From Bosea sp. BIWAKO-01 (GTDB lineage: Bacteria > Pseudomonadota > Alphaproteobacteria > Rhizobiales > Beijerinckiaceae), in the NCBI RefSeq assembly GCF_001748145.1, contig NZ_BCQA01000001.1:2167501-2231500 (forward strand): a DNA stretch of 64,000 nucleotides, written 5' to 3'. The notes under the pieces were generated by a model, which saw only the letters and a program-made list of their open reading frames with translations, made no database searches and had not been told where the DNA came from. Position 1 is the first letter of the stretch. Every line of letters starts with the position of its first letter. Shown here piece by piece: positions 1 to 9,501 of this stretch. The translations under genes and the position numbers were made by a program.

Positions 1-41
1 CCGGCCATCTCGAGGACGAGGAGATCGACGCGCTGGCCTGA
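1..41 (+). CDS. 3' end of an upstream gene (partial)
   Basis: The window opens inside a reading frame that ends with residues GHLEDEEIDALA and a TGA at 39-41. The rest lies outside the window, so the product cannot be named. It runs in the same direction as the NifU-like gene that follows after about 95 bases, and the gap contains only a short 7-bp hairpin at 61-77 with no T-tract. Confidence 0.5.
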   Translation, partial: GHLEDEEIDALA

Positions 42-136
42 GCCGCAAGGCCGGGTTGGCGCTGGAATGATTCCAGCAACGCGCCTATATCGGGCTCAGG
101 AACGGCGGCCTTGACCCGCCGGCACCGGAGGCCACC

Positions 137-697
137 ATGTTCATCCAGACTGAAGCCACGCCGAACCCGGCGACATTGAAATTCCTGCCTGGGCGCACCG
201 TCATGCCGGACGGCACCCTGGAGCTGCGCGACGCCGAGCAGGCCGACCGTTCGCCGCTGGCCTTGCGTCTCTTCGCCGTCAACGGCGTCTCCGGCGTCTT
301 CCTCGGTTCCGACTTCATCACGGTCACCAAGTCGGGCGGCGAATGGCCGCATCTCAAGCCCGCGATCCTCGGCGCGATCATGGAGCACTTCATGTCGGGC
401 GCGCCGGTCCTCTCGGACGGCTCGAAGGCCGATGTCACGGACGAAGGCGAATTCTTCGCACCGGAGGACGCGGCCACCGTCGAGACGATCAAGGACCTGC
501 TGGAGACGCGCATCCGCCCGGCGGTCGCCGGCGATGGCGGAGACATCACCTTCCGCGGTTTCAAGGACGGCGTCGTCTACCTCGCGATGAAGGGTTCCTG
601 CTCGGGCTGCCCGTCCTCGACCGCAACGCTGAAGCACGGCATCCAGAATCTGCTGCGCCACTTCCTTCCGGATGTGCGCGAAGTCGAGGCCGTCTGA
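137..697 (+). CDS. NifU/NfuA-type Fe-S cluster scaffold protein
   Basis: Predicted to carry or assemble an iron-sulfur cluster for transfer to client enzymes in the cytoplasm. The 186-residue protein has the two-part build of the family: an N-terminal Nfu domain (about residues 2-87, starting MFIQTEATPNPATLKF) and a C-terminal NifU domain whose CSGC motif places the cluster-binding cysteines at C155 and C158. The start is fixed by a GGAGG box at 127-131, five bases before the ATG. It precedes tsaB in the same direction with a 63-base gap. This is the standard housekeeping Nfu of Rhizobiales, not a nitrogen-fixation-specific NifU, because there is no nif context. Confidence 0.92.
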   Translation: MFIQTEATPNPATLKFLPGRTVMPDGTLELRDAEQADRSPLALRLFAVNGVSGVFLGSDFITVTKSGGEWPHLKPAILGAIMEHFMSGAPVLSDGSKADVTDEGEFFAPEDAATVETIKDLLETRIRPAVAGDGGDITFRGFKDGVVYLAMKGSCSGCPSSTATLKHGIQNLLRHFLPDVREVEAV

Positions 698-760
698 TAT
701 CCTTCGCCTGGGCATGATCTCGTCCGAACGCCGTTCTGCATTCCTCAGGATCGTGACCTG

Positions 761-1444
761 ATGCGCATTCTCGCCATCGACACCGCGCTTGGCGCCTGTT
801 CCGCCTGTGTCCTCGACATGGGCGAAACCACGCCCCTCGCACGCGAACAGGTTGCGATGGATCGCGGACATGCCGAGGCGTTGATGCCGCTGATCGAGCG
901 GGTGATGAACGCCGTCGACGGCGGGTTCTCCTCGCTTGACCGCGTTGCCGTGACCATCGGGCCGGGCAGCTACACCGGCCTGCGCGTCGGAATCAGCGCC
1001 GCACGCGCCATCGCGCTGGCTGCGGGAATCCCCGCCGTCGGCGTGACCACGCTGGCGGCAACCGCCGCGCCGCTCATCGGAAAGGAGTCGGGCCGCGTCA
1101 TCGCCGCCGCTCTCGACGCCAAGCACGGCCAGGTCTGGTTCCAGGCGCTGAGCTCGCAGGGCAAGCAGCTCGTTTCGATACGGCAGGCCAATTATCGGGA
1201 CGCTGCACGGGCGATCGGTGCCGGCCCGGTGAGTCTCGTCGGCTCCTCCGCGCTTGCCGTTGCGAATGAGGCTTGGGCGATCGGGCTCGACGCGCTGGTC
1301 ATCGACGACGCCAAGGCTCCGGATGTGACCTGGGTCGCCCGACTCGGGCTTCTCGCCGATCCTGCCGCCGCGCCGCCGCGCCCGCTCTACCTCAAGGAGC
1401 CGGAGACGACACCGCAGGACCGCGCCCGCTTGCCGCGGCGCTGA
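761..1444 (+). CDS. tsaB: tRNA threonylcarbamoyladenosine biosynthesis protein TsaB
   Basis: TsaB is the non-catalytic partner of TsaD in making N6-threonylcarbamoyladenosine at position 37 of tRNAs that read ANN codons. The 227-residue protein starts with the ASKHA-type strand ILAIDTALGACSA and carries the GPGSYTGLRVG signature near residues 66-76. Length and order fit the family. The downstream gene is rimI, the usual neighbour of tsaB in alphaproteobacteria, which supports the call. The ATG at 761 is preceded by an AGGATC element. Cytoplasmic; no odd features seen. Confidence 0.93.
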   Translation: MRILAIDTALGACSACVLDMGETTPLAREQVAMDRGHAEALMPLIERVMNAVDGGFSSLDRVAVTIGPGSYTGLRVGISAARAIALAAGIPAVGVTTLAATAAPLIGKESGRVIAAALDAKHGQVWFQALSSQGKQLVSIRQANYRDAARAIGAGPVSLVGSSALAVANEAWAIGLDALVIDDAKAPDVTWVARLGLLADPAAAPPRPLYLKEPETTPQDRARLPRR

Positions 1445-1496
1445 CGGCGTTCATTTCGACGTTTTGCCGGCTCCCGTGAACATGCGATCAAGCGGC

Positions 1497-1994
1497 ATGG
1501 ATTGGCTGCGTAAACTTCTGCACCCTCACGCTGCGCCGGCGCGGACAGCGCGCCTCGACGTGCGGCACGCACGCCATGTTGCGGCACTTCATCATCTCGG
1601 CGGTTTTGCCCGCGGCTGGGAGCCCGGAGAATGCGCGGGGCTTCTGGTGGACAGTGCCGTTGTCGCCGACGGCGTGTTCGCCGGCAACGAGCCCAATCCC
1701 GCCGGCTTCGTGATGTCGAGGCGGGCTGTGGACGAGGCCGAGATCCTGAGCATCGTCGTCTCGCCCCGGCAGCGCGGCAGCGGCCTCGGTCGCGCATTGC
1801 TCTCGGCCCATCTCAGCCAACTTGGCGGCATGGGCGTCGCCCATGTCTATCTCGAGGTGGAAGACGGCAACGCCGCTGCCGACCGGCTCTACCGGCATTT
1901 CGGCTTTCGTGAGGTCGGGCGGCGCAAGGGCTACTATCCCAAGGCCGACGGCACGCGCGCCACCGCCGTCACCATGCGACTCGATCTCGCGTGA
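1497..1994 (+). CDS. rimI: Ribosomal protein S18-alanine N-acetyltransferase (RimI family)
   Basis: A GNAT-fold acetyltransferase of 165 residues. The acetyl-CoA pyrophosphate-binding motif RQRGSGLG lies at residues 91-98, followed by the GNAT segment VYLEVEDGNAAADRLYRHFGF. In RimI the substrate is the N-terminal alanine of ribosomal protein S18, but the target cannot be read from the sequence, so the specific name rests on synteny with tsaB. I chose the ATG at 1497 (MDWLRKLL); ATG 1482 and TTG 1464 are in-frame alternatives and would add 5 or 11 residues. The gene follows tsaB by about 50 bases and is probably co-transcribed. Confidence 0.85.
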   Translation: MDWLRKLLHPHAAPARTARLDVRHARHVAALHHLGGFARGWEPGECAGLLVDSAVVADGVFAGNEPNPAGFVMSRRAVDEAEILSIVVSPRQRGSGLGRALLSAHLSQLGGMGVAHVYLEVEDGNAAADRLYRHFGFREVGRRKGYYPKADGTRATAVTMRLDLA

Positions 1995-2079
1995 CAGCGG
2001 CAGCCACGTCGTCCATGAAGCGCACCGGATTTCTGTCCTTCACACTTTCGCGATCTGCGCGACGGGAGCCAAGCCCCGC

Positions 2080-2886
2080 ATGAACGGTCTACGCCCCGGC
2101 GCGATCCTGCGGCTCATCCTGCTCGGTCTCGGCACTGCCGCGCTTGTTCCGGTGCAGCTCGTCGCATTGCGCCTTGGGCCACGGCATGGCTGGACCGTGC
2201 CGCTGTGGTTTCATCGGCTCGCCTGCACCTGCCTCGGCGTCCGGCGTCATGTCCGCGGTACCCCGCCGCCGAAGGGCGCAGGCGGCCTGATCGTCGCGAA
2301 CCATGTCTCCTGGCTCGACATTCCGGTGATCGGTGCCGCGCAGCCGCTTTCCTTTGTTGCCAAGGCCGAGGTTGCGACCTGGCCGGTGATCGGCTTCCTG
2401 GCTGCGGTGCAGCGCACGCTGTTCATCGACCGAACGCGCAAGACCGCAACGGCCGGCATCACCGCCGAGATGGGCAAGCGAATTTCCGACGGGCAGGCGG
2501 TGGTGCTCTTTGCCGAAGGCACCACGGGCGACGGCACAAGAACATTGCCGCTGCGGTCTTCCCTGCTCGGTGCCGTTCACGAAGCGCTCGGCCGCAACGA
2601 CAATAACGGCGACATCACCGTCTATCCGCTTTCGATCACCTATACCGGCTTTCACGGGATGGCGGGCGGACGCGTCGAGCGTTCTTCGCTGGCGTGGTAT
2701 GGCGATACGGAGCTCGCACCCCATCTTAAAGCCATGCTCAATTCCGGTGCGATCGATGTTGAGCTCGCTTGGGGCGAGCCGATCCGCATGGGCCACGAGA
2801 TTTCGCGGAAGGTCGCGACCCGGCGGGCGGAGCAGGCGATCCGCCGCGCGCGTCGCGAGGCGGTGACCGGGCGGCCCGTCTCGTGA
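2080..2886 (+). CDS. plsC: 1-acyl-sn-glycerol-3-phosphate acyltransferase (PlsC family)
   Basis: Transfers an acyl chain to lysophosphatidic acid to give phosphatidic acid in phospholipid synthesis, at the inner face of the cytoplasmic membrane. The 268-residue protein begins with a hydrophobic helix (about residues 8-31). The catalytic HX4D motif is NHVSWLD with H75 and D80, and the substrate-binding EGT motif sits at about 146-148. The frame stays open upstream to 1822 but overlaps rimI; the ATG at 2080 is the first start that leaves rimI intact and gives a normal family length. A lyso-ornithine lipid acyltransferase (OlsA) is a closely related alternative that the sequence alone does not exclude. 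Confidence 0.85.
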   Translation: MNGLRPGAILRLILLGLGTAALVPVQLVALRLGPRHGWTVPLWFHRLACTCLGVRRHVRGTPPPKGAGGLIVANHVSWLDIPVIGAAQPLSFVAKAEVATWPVIGFLAAVQRTLFIDRTRKTATAGITAEMGKRISDGQAVVLFAEGTTGDGTRTLPLRSSLLGAVHEALGRNDNNGDITVYPLSITYTGFHGMAGGRVERSSLAWYGDTELAPHLKAMLNSGAIDVELAWGEPIRMGHEISRKVATRRAEQAIRRARREAVTGRPVS

Positions 2887-2980
2887 AGGTCATTACGCGT
2901 ATTGGCGCGGATGTTGCTTTGTGAAGGACGCATAGCGCGAGCTCATTTTCACGGCGCGCGATCCAGAGTAAGGAGACGGT

Positions 2981-4357
2981 TTGGAGACCCGATCCGAAAC
3001 GATGAAGAAAGTCCACATCAAGTCCTTCGGCTGCCAGATGAACGTCTATGACGGGCAGCGCATGGCCGACATCCTGGCCGCGCAAGGCTACGAGGAAACG
3101 GCGGCGCCGGAAGGCGCGGACCTCATCCTGCTCAACACCTGTCATATCCGCGACCGCGCGGTGCAAAAGGTCTATACCGAGCTCGGCAAGCTGCGCGACC
3201 TGAAGAACGGCCAGAACGCCGCCGGCCAGGAGACGAGAATCGTCGTCGCCGGCTGCGTCGCCCAGGCTGAAGGCGCGGAAATCCAGCGCCGGCAGCCTGC
3301 CGTGGACCTCGTCGTCGGCCCGCAAGCCTATCACCGGCTGCCGGAGCTGCTGGCGGAGGCGAAGCGCAAGCGCGTCGTCGACACGGACCTGCCCATCGAC
3401 GACAAGTTTGGCTTTCTGCCCGCGCCGAAACCTGCGGCCATCCGGGGCCGCGGCATCTCGGCTTTCGTCACCATCCAGGAAGGCTGCGACAAGTTCTGCG
3501 CCTTCTGCGTCGTCCCTTATACGCGGGGCGCCGAATTCTCGCGGCCGGTCACGGCGCTCGTGAGCGAAATCGAGCGGCTGGCGGATGCCGGCGTGCGCGA
3601 CGTCACGCTGATCGGCCAGAACGTCAATGCCTATCATGGCGAAGGCCCCGACGGGCAGATCTGGGGCCTGGCGCGGCTGATGCACCGCGTCGCCGAGGTC
3701 GCAGGCATTGCCCGTATTCGCTATACGACGAGCCACCCGCGCGACATGGATGACGATTTGATCGCCGCCCATCGCGACCTGCCGCAGGTCATGCCGTTCC
3801 TGCACCTGCCGGTGCAGGCGGGCTCGGACCGCATCCTGGCAGCCATGAATCGCAAGCACACGGCAGACGAGTATCGCCTGCTGATCGAGCGCGTGCGCAA
3901 GGCACGGCCCGATATCGCGTTGTCCTCCGACTTCATCGTCGGCTTCCCCGGCGAGACCGAGGCGGATTTCGCCGAGACGCTGCGGCTGGTCGAGGATATC
4001 GGCTTCGCTTCGAGCTACACGTTCAAATACTCGCCCCGTCCGGGCACGCCCGCGGCCGAGCTGGACCACCAGATCGCCCCGGACGAGATGAGCGAACGGC
4101 TGCAGCGCCTGCAGGAGCGCGTCGAGCATCACCGGCAGGCCTTCAACCACGCCATGGTCGGCCGCACCGTGGATGTCCTGTTGGAACGTGCCGGACGTCA
4201 CCCCGGACAGCTTGCAGGGAAATCGCCATACCTTCAGGCTGTGCAGATCGACACCAAGGCGAATCAGATCGGCGACATGGTGAAGGTGCTGATCGAACGG
4301 GCTGGCTCCAATTCGCTGTTCGGCCGCGAGGCCGGGCCAGAGGAGCTCGCCGCGTGA
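2981..4357 (+). CDS. miaB: tRNA-2-methylthio-N6-dimethylallyladenosine synthase MiaB
   Basis: A radical-SAM methylthiotransferase that adds the 2-methylthio group to i6A37 of tRNAs reading UNN codons. Of 458 residues, the N-terminal UPF0004 domain carries three cysteines for the auxiliary cluster (SFGCQMN with C18, then LLNTC and AGC), the radical SAM motif is CDKFCAFC with C169, C173 and C176, and a TRAM RNA-binding domain ends the protein. I favour the TTG start at 2981 because AGGAG at 2971-2975 lies five bases before it; the ATG at 3002 would remove seven residues and has no comparable ribosome-binding site. A phoH gene follows, as in many proteobacteria. Confidence 0.96.
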   Translation: METRSETMKKVHIKSFGCQMNVYDGQRMADILAAQGYEETAAPEGADLILLNTCHIRDRAVQKVYTELGKLRDLKNGQNAAGQETRIVVAGCVAQAEGAEIQRRQPAVDLVVGPQAYHRLPELLAEAKRKRVVDTDLPIDDKFGFLPAPKPAAIRGRGISAFVTIQEGCDKFCAFCVVPYTRGAEFSRPVTALVSEIERLADAGVRDVTLIGQNVNAYHGEGPDGQIWGLARLMHRVAEVAGIARIRYTTSHPRDMDDDLIAAHRDLPQVMPFLHLPVQAGSDRILAAMNRKHTADEYRLLIERVRKARPDIALSSDFIVGFPGETEADFAETLRLVEDIGFASSYTFKYSPRPGTPAAELDHQIAPDEMSERLQRLQERVEHHRQAFNHAMVGRTVDVLLERAGRHPGQLAGKSPYLQAVQIDTKANQIGDMVKVLIERAGSNSLFGREAGPEELAA

Positions 4358-4499
4358 GCGCCAGATCGCCAGGCCCAGCTTTCGAGCCAGCTCTCAATGC
4401 CTGTCATCAGGATGAGATCGACGCGTCCGGATATGCCGAAGGACTACCCGGCCTCACGCCCCTGTTCGGCCGGGCACGCGCGCCAGGGAGACGACTCTA

Positions 4500-5666
4500 T
4501 TGGCACAGACTGACCAGGTGACCCCGAGATCCGATCGAGAGCCGCGCCGCGAGGGCGCATCGCCACGTGTCGAGAGCCTGACACGCGACGGGGTCCCCGC
4601 CACGGAAGTCGTGTTGTCCTTCGAGGATAACCGGCTGGCCAGTCTGGTCTTCGGTCAATACGACCAGAATCTGGCGCATCTCGAGCGCCGGCTCGGTGTC
4701 GTGATCAGCCCGAACGGCAACCATGTCACCGTCAAGGGCCCGCGCGAGACGGCCGAGCAGGCCGGGCGCGTGCTGAAGACGCTCTATACCCGCGCCAAGG
4801 CGGGCGCTCCGCTCAATCTCGGCGAGGTCGACGGAGCCATCGAGGAAAGCAACGTCCAGCGTTCGCTGTTCCCGGCGGAAAATACCGGCAAGGCCTCGTT
4901 CGAGGCGATCGTCACCCGCAAGCGCGGGCCGGTGCGGGCCCGTAATGCGGCGCAGGATGCATATCTGCGCCAGCTCAAGCGCCACGAACTCGTGCTCGCG
5001 GAGGGGCCGGCCGGCACCGGCAAGACCTGGCTCGCGGTCGGTCATGCCGTCTCGCTGATCGAGCAGGGCGTGGTCGAGCGCATGGTGCTGTCACGTCCGG
5101 CCGTCGAGGCCGGCGAGCGCCTCGGCTTCCTGCCCGGCGACATGCGCGAAAAGGTCGATCCCTATCTGCGCCCGATCTATGACGCGCTGAACGACTTCAT
5201 GGAGGCGCGGCATGTCGAGCGCGCCCTGCAGACCGGCATGATCGAGATCGCTCCGCTCGCTTTCATGCGCGGACGGACCCTGACCAATGCGGTCGTGCTG
5301 CTCGACGAGGCTCAGAATGCGACCTCCGTGCAGATGAAGATGTTCCTCACCCGGCTCGGCGAGGGCTCGCGCATGATCATCACGGGCGATCCGAGCCAGA
5401 TCGATCTGCCGTCGGGACAGCGCTCGGGATTGGTCGAGGCCGTGAGGCTCTTGGCCGGTGTCGAAGGCGTCGGCCATGCCCGCTTCGAGGAAGGCGACGT
5501 GGTCCGGCACGATCTCGTGCGCCGCATCGTGATGGCCTACGAGGATGCTTCCCGCCGAGAGCGGGATGAGCGCGAGGAGCGTGCCCGTTCCGTCGTCGCG
5601 GAGGCGGCGCCTGAAGACCATAGCGAGGGTCTGCGGCGCACATTGTCGCGGGAGAGGCCGCGATGA
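4500..5666 (+). CDS. PhoH-like ATPase (PhoH family protein)
   Basis: A cytoplasmic P-loop ATPase linked to RNA metabolism and usually encoded beside ybeY, as here. The 388-residue protein has an N-terminal KH-like segment and then the ATPase domain with Walker A GPAGTGKT at about residues 169-176 and Walker B VVLLDEAQN near 263-271. Translation probably starts at TTG 4500 behind an AGGGAG box at 4485-4490. Its stop overlaps the ybeY start as ATGA, so the two are translationally coupled. The last 40 residues are highly charged (Arg/Glu-rich) and probably disordered. The biochemical activity of PhoH proteins is only partly defined. Confidence 0.92.
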   Translation: MAQTDQVTPRSDREPRREGASPRVESLTRDGVPATEVVLSFEDNRLASLVFGQYDQNLAHLERRLGVVISPNGNHVTVKGPRETAEQAGRVLKTLYTRAKAGAPLNLGEVDGAIEESNVQRSLFPAENTGKASFEAIVTRKRGPVRARNAAQDAYLRQLKRHELVLAEGPAGTGKTWLAVGHAVSLIEQGVVERMVLSRPAVEAGERLGFLPGDMREKVDPYLRPIYDALNDFMEARHVERALQTGMIEIAPLAFMRGRTLTNAVVLLDEAQNATSVQMKMFLTRLGEGSRMIITGDPSQIDLPSGQRSGLVEAVRLLAGVEGVGHARFEEGDVVRHDLVRRIVMAYEDASRRERDEREERARSVVAEAAPEDHSEGLRRTLSRERPR

Positions 5667-6232
5667 ACGATCGACCTCGTTCGCGGCGCGCGGCGCCGCG
5701 AACGCAAAGCCTTGCGATCGACATCCGCCTGGAGTCGCGCCGCTGGCGCGATCTCGCGGATCTGCGCGAGCGCGTTGCCCGGGCAACAGAAGCGGCGCTC
5801 AGCGTCGCCGCCATCAAGCCGCTGGCCGAAGCAGAGCTCAGCCTTCTCTTCACCGACGACAAACGCATCCGCATCGTCAACCGCGACTGGCGTGGCTTCG
5901 ACAAGGCGACGAATGTGCTGTCCTTTCCGGCCGCGCCGCCGGAGCGGATCGGATCGAGCCCCGTCCTCGGCGATATCGTGCTGGCCTATGAAACCCTTGC
6001 GCGCGAAGCCGAGAGCGAAGGCAAGAGCATGGGCGACCATCTCAGCCATCTCGTCATCCACGGCCTCCTGCACCTGCTGGGCGAGGATCACGAGACCGAA
6101 GCCGAAGCGACGCGGATGGAAGGGCTCGAGATCGCCGCGCTCGCGAGCCTCGGTATCGCCAACCCCTATGCCGGCACAGAACCAGAAGCCGCTCCAGCGG
6201 CACAGACCAAGGCAGATCACCCCGTACCATGA
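5663..6232 (+). CDS. ybeY: Endoribonuclease YbeY (16S rRNA maturation)
   Basis: A single-strand-specific metallo-endoribonuclease needed for 16S rRNA 3'-end maturation and late 70S quality control. The zinc-binding signature HX3HX5H reads HGLLHLLGEDH with H133, H137 and H143 near the C-terminus, which identifies the family. Length 189 residues is slightly long, because of an Arg-rich N-terminus and an Ala/Pro-rich tail. It overlaps phoH upstream (ATGA) and corC downstream (ATGA), so phoH, ybeY, corC and lnt form a tight cluster. Confidence 0.95.
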   Translation: MNDRPRSRRAAPRTQSLAIDIRLESRRWRDLADLRERVARATEAALSVAAIKPLAEAELSLLFTDDKRIRIVNRDWRGFDKATNVLSFPAAPPERIGSSPVLGDIVLAYETLAREAESEGKSMGDHLSHLVIHGLLHLLGEDHETEAEATRMEGLEIAALASLGIANPYAGTEPEAAPAAQTKADHPVP

Positions 6233-7212
6233 GCGACGACAGTAGACCCTCCCCAAGTGAACCTCCCAGTCGCGGCCTGGCACAATGGCTGAGCCATTTC
6301 CTCGACCGGCTAGGCCTGCGAAACGGGGCAACGATTCGCGAGGACATCACCGAAGCGCTCGCCCAGGGGAGCGGGCAGCTCGCCGATCTGAGCCCGCAGG
6401 AGCGGGCCATGCTCTCCAATGTTCTGAGCCTGCGCGAGCGCCGTATCGCCGATGTCATGGTCCCGCGCGCCGACATCATCGCGGTCCAGTCCGAGGCAAC
6501 ACTCGGCGAATTGCTGGCCCTGTTCCGCACCGCCGGCCATTCGCGCCTCCCGGTCTATGGCGAGACGCTCGATGACCCCCGCGGCATGGTCCATATCCGC
6601 GATTTTCTCGACTTCATCGCAGCCCGGGCCAAACCTGGTCGCCGCGGCGCGCAGCCGGGAACGGCCGGCCCCAATCTCGGCGCGATCGATCTTTCCGTCA
6701 CTCTGGCTTCGGCCAAGATCCTGCGGCCCGTGCTCTATGTGCCGCCGTCGATGCCTGCCGTCGATCTGCTGGTCAGGATGCAGGCCACCCGCACGCATAT
6801 CGCCCTCGTCATCGATGAATATGGCGGCACCGATGGCCTGGTCTCGATCGAGGACCTGGTCGAGATCGTGGTCGGCGATATCGAGGACGAGCATGATCTC
6901 GACACTGCGCCGACGATCGCGGTGGCTGGCGAGAACCGCTTCACCGCCGATGCCCGCGCAACGCTGGAAGACCTGAAGGACGCCACCGGGATCGACCTTT
7001 CCGAGACGGACGTCGCCGAGGACGTCGACACGCTCGGCGGGCTCATCGTCACGCTCGCCGGGCATGTCCCGGCGCGGGGCGAGCTGATCCAGGGCCCCGA
7101 GGGCCTCGCCTTCGAGATTCTCGACGCCGACCCGCGCCGCATCAAGCGGCTGCGCATCCATCGGAATGTTCCCGCCGCGCCTGAGGCTCCAGCGACGACG
7201 GATCCCGGCTGA
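6229..7212 (+). CDS. corC: CBS-domain protein of the CorC/HlyC (hemolysin-like) family
   Basis: The 327-residue protein has two CBS domains (about residues 75-215) and a C-terminal CorC/HlyC transporter-associated domain (about 225-310, with the DTLGGLI segment). It has no DUF21 membrane domain, so it is the short soluble form, as in E. coli CorC. That form is associated with magnesium/cobalt efflux and ion homeostasis, but the mechanism is unsettled. CBS domains usually bind adenine nucleotides. It overlaps ybeY by four bases and its stop shares one base with the lnt start (TGATG), the common phoH-ybeY-corC-lnt arrangement. Confidence 0.88.
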   Translation: MSDDSRPSPSEPPSRGLAQWLSHFLDRLGLRNGATIREDITEALAQGSGQLADLSPQERAMLSNVLSLRERRIADVMVPRADIIAVQSEATLGELLALFRTAGHSRLPVYGETLDDPRGMVHIRDFLDFIAARAKPGRRGAQPGTAGPNLGAIDLSVTLASAKILRPVLYVPPSMPAVDLLVRMQATRTHIALVIDEYGGTDGLVSIEDLVEIVVGDIEDEHDLDTAPTIAVAGENRFTADARATLEDLKDATGIDLSETDVAEDVDTLGGLIVTLAGHVPARGELIQGPEGLAFEILDADPRRIKRLRIHRNVPAAPEAPATTDPG

Positions 7213-8807
7213 TGCGCTTTGCCGCCCTGGCCGACAGGGTCATTCTCGCCTGGGGCTGGCCGAAGCGCCTGATCGCGCTCGTCGCCGGTGCCAGCGGCGC
7301 CCTCGCCCTGCCGCCCCTCGATCTCTGGCCACTGATCGTCGTGCCGATGACCATTTCGGTCTGGCTGATCGACGGCGCCGTCGGCACAAGCCGCGGGGCG
7401 CGCGTCCGCGCAGCCATGGCGGCCGGCTGGTGGTGGGGTTTTGGCTTCTTTCTCGCGGGACTGTGGTGGCTTGGTGCTGCCTTCCTTGTCGAGGCCGATA
7501 AATTCGCCTGGGCCATGCCGCTCGGCGTCATCGCCCTGCCCGCCTTCCTCGCCGTCTTTCCGGCCCTGGCCTTCGGTGCCGCCCGCCTGGTCTGGCCACA
7601 TGGCGGCGGCCGCATCCTCATCCTCGCCGTCGCGCTTGCCTTGAGCGAGTGGCTGCGCGGGCATGTGCTGACGGGCTTTCCCTGGAACGTCTACGGCATG
7701 ATGCTGGCCGGTCAGCCATGGATTGCGCAGTTCGCCTCGGTCGCCGGCCTTTACGGCCTGACTTTGGTGGCGGTCGCGCTCGGCGCCGCACCAGCGACGC
7801 TAGGGACCGGCAAGCCGGGCCCGGAGCGCTGGCAGGCGCCAGTTCTGGGGCTCGTGGTTCTGTGCGCGCTGCTCGGCTTTGGTGCTTGGCGCATTCCCGC
7901 CACGCCATCGCCCACCGTCCCCGGCGTGAAACTTCGCCTGATGCAGCCCAATCTGCCGCAGGACGCCAAGTTCAATCCACGCAACGGCGAGGCGATCCTC
8001 AACCGCTATCTTGCGCTCAGCGACCGGGCGACAAGTCCCACGACTCTGGGCGTCCAGGACGTCACCCATCTGATCTGGCCGGAATCGGCCTTCCCTTTCC
8101 TGCTCGGGCGAACCCCGGGAGCGCTTTCGCGGATCGCGGCCCTGCTGCCGCCGAACACAACCTTGATCACCGGCGCAGCCCGCGCCGGCGAAACGCTGCC
8201 GGGCGAAAGTCGGCCGCCGATCTTCAATTCGGTCCAGGTTGTCGACGATCAGGGCGTGATCCTCGCGAGCTACGACAAGGTCCATCTCGTGCCGTTCGGG
8301 GAGTACCTGCCCGCGTTCCTCGAGACGCTGATCCGCAGTGTCGGACTGTCCGAATTCGTTGCCGTTCCCGGTGGTTTCACGGCCGGTGCACGCCGGACAC
8401 CGCTCACCGTGCGCGGCTTGCCGCCGGTCGCATCGCTGATCTGCTATGAGGCCGTGTTTCCCGGCGAGGTGATGCCGCAGGGCCCGAGACCGGGCTTCAT
8501 GCTCAATCTCACCAATGACGGCTGGTTCGGTCAGACGAGCGGTCCTTACCAGCATCTCGCCCAGGCCCGGTTGCGGGCCGTCGAGCAGGGATTGCCCCTG
8601 GTGCGCGTCGCCAACACCGGCATATCCGCTGTGATCGACGCCTATGGCCGGATCACCGGCAGCCTGCCGCTCGGGAGCGAGGGGGTGCTCGACGCGGCCC
8701 TGCCCACTCACGCCTCTGTTACGCCTTACGCGCAGCTCGGGGATGTCATTTTTGCAGGCCTTGTTATAATATTCTTGCTTACCGCGCGGTTGCGACGTTC
8801 AAAATAA
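7212..8807 (+). CDS. lnt: Apolipoprotein N-acyltransferase Lnt
   Basis: The last enzyme of lipoprotein maturation: it N-acylates the lipid-modified cysteine of apolipoproteins at the periplasmic face of the inner membrane. Of 531 residues, the first 230 form several hydrophobic helices and the rest a nitrilase-like domain. The catalytic triad is visible as E291 (WPESAFPF), K356 ([12 protein letters not shown]) and C411 (LICYEAVF). A final hydrophobic helix precedes the stop. This supplies the machinery for the lipoprotein LptE encoded later in the window. The end of the gene contains an extended -10-like element at 8762-8770. Confidence 0.96.
   Translation: MRFAALADRVILAWGWPKRLIALVAGASGALALPPLDLWPLIVVPMTISVWLIDGAVGTSRGARVRAAMAAGWWWGFGFFLAGLWWLGAAFLVEADKFAWAMPLGVIALPAFLAVFPALAFGAARLVWPHGGGRILILAVALALSEWLRGHVLTGFPWNVYGMMLAGQPWIAQFASVAGLYGLTLVAVALGAAPATLGTGKPGPERWQAPVLGLVVLCALLGFGAWRIPATPSPTVPGVKLRLMQPNLPQDAKFNPRNGEAILNRYLALSDRATSPTTLGVQDVTHLIWPESAFPFLLGRTPGALSRIAALLPPNTTLITGAARAGETLPGESRPPIFNSVQVVDDQGVILASYDKVHLVPFGEYLPAFLETLIRSVGLSEFVAVPGGFTAGARRTPLTVRGLPPVASLICYEAVFPGEVMPQGPRPGFMLNLTNDGWFGQTSGPYQHLAQARLRAVEQGLPLVRVANTGISAVIDAYGRITGSLPLGSEGVLDAALPTHASVTPYAQLGDVIFAGLVIIFLLTARLRRSK
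8762..8770 (+). promoter_or_regulatory. Possible extended -10 promoter element for the xre gene
   Basis: The sequence TGTTATAAT at 8762-8770, inside the last codons of lnt, matches an extended -10 (TGN-TATAAT) exactly. This is unusual in such GC-rich DNA. No good -35 is present at the normal distance. It could drive the helix-turn-helix gene at 8947 with a leader of about 170 bases; the intergenic stretch 8808-8946 is notably AT-richer than its surroundings. Confidence 0.3.
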
Positions 8808-8946
8808 TTCCAACTGGAACTATTCCCAGCGCGGAAGATGTCGTTTAAGAAGCGATTCAGTTGAAACTAGTGTATTCTATTTGACCATAGGACACTGCCG
8901 GATTGCGGCTTCGGCAGAATGACCCTGATCCGAGGCCCGTCGATCC

Positions 8947-9360
8947 ATGCTGAAGAAAATCCCCAATCCGATCGATCGCCATGTCGGCAGCCGCGTCCGG
9001 ATGCGCCGCATGCTTGCCGGCGTCAGCCAGGAAAAGCTTGGTGAAGCACTTGGGCTGACCTTCCAGCAGGTTCAGAAATACGAAAAGGGCGCAAACCGCA
9101 TCAGCGCCAGCCGCTTGCAGCAAATCGCCAAGATGCTGGATGTTCCGGTTTCGTTTTTCTTCGAGGGCGCCCCGTCCGGCGACATGCCGTCGGGAGGCTT
9201 CTCGGACGCCGCCTCGACGACCTATATCTCGGATTTCCTGGCTACCAGCGAAGGCGTGCAACTCACCAAGGCCTTCGTGCGCATCAAAAATGGCCAGGTT
9301 CGACGCCGGGTTATCGACCTGGTTGAGGCGATTGCCGAGGAACACGCTGAAAAGCCGTGA
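8947..9360 (+). CDS. XRE-family helix-turn-helix transcriptional regulator
   Basis: A 137-residue DNA-binding protein with a Cro/C1-type helix-turn-helix at about residues 12-65 (GSRVRMRRMLAGVSQEKLG, then LTFQQVQKYEKG). The C-terminal half has no recognised domain. The same small regulator lies between lnt and metK in many Rhizobiales, so this is a conserved chromosomal gene and not a phage remnant. Its targets are unknown; control of the adjacent metK is possible but is only inference from position. A hairpin at 9375-9392 follows it. Confidence 0.88.
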   Translation: MLKKIPNPIDRHVGSRVRMRRMLAGVSQEKLGEALGLTFQQVQKYEKGANRISASRLQQIAKMLDVPVSFFFEGAPSGDMPSGGFSDAASTTYISDFLATSEGVQLTKAFVRIKNGQVRRRVIDLVEAIAEEHAEKP

Positions 9361-9374
9361 TTGAAGCGCCTCGG

Positions 9375-9400
9375 CGTTCGTCTTGACGAACGTTTCTCCC
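9375..9400 (+). terminator. Probable terminator after the xre gene
   Basis: A perfect inverted repeat CGTTCGTC/GACGAACG (9375-9382 and 9385-9392) is followed by TTTCTC. It starts 15 bases after the xre stop. The T-tract is short, so termination may be weak. Confidence 0.45.
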
Positions 9401-9501
9401 GATAAACGGATTTGAGCGCTTGACGGCGAACACGTTCGCTGCAAGAACGCTGCGCCCCGCACCGGCAGGGTCCGTGCTGGCGGCCACCAGCTTGCCCGTG
9501 C

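Noticed and set aside
5537..6331. Minus-strand open frames across phoH-ybeY
   Set aside because: They overlap well-identified, translationally coupled genes and translate into low-complexity Arg/Gly-rich sequence.
9361..9501. A SAM riboswitch in the metK leader
   Set aside because: The two short hairpins present do not match the SAM-II, SAM-V or SAM/SAH consensus features I know. A covariance-model search would decide.
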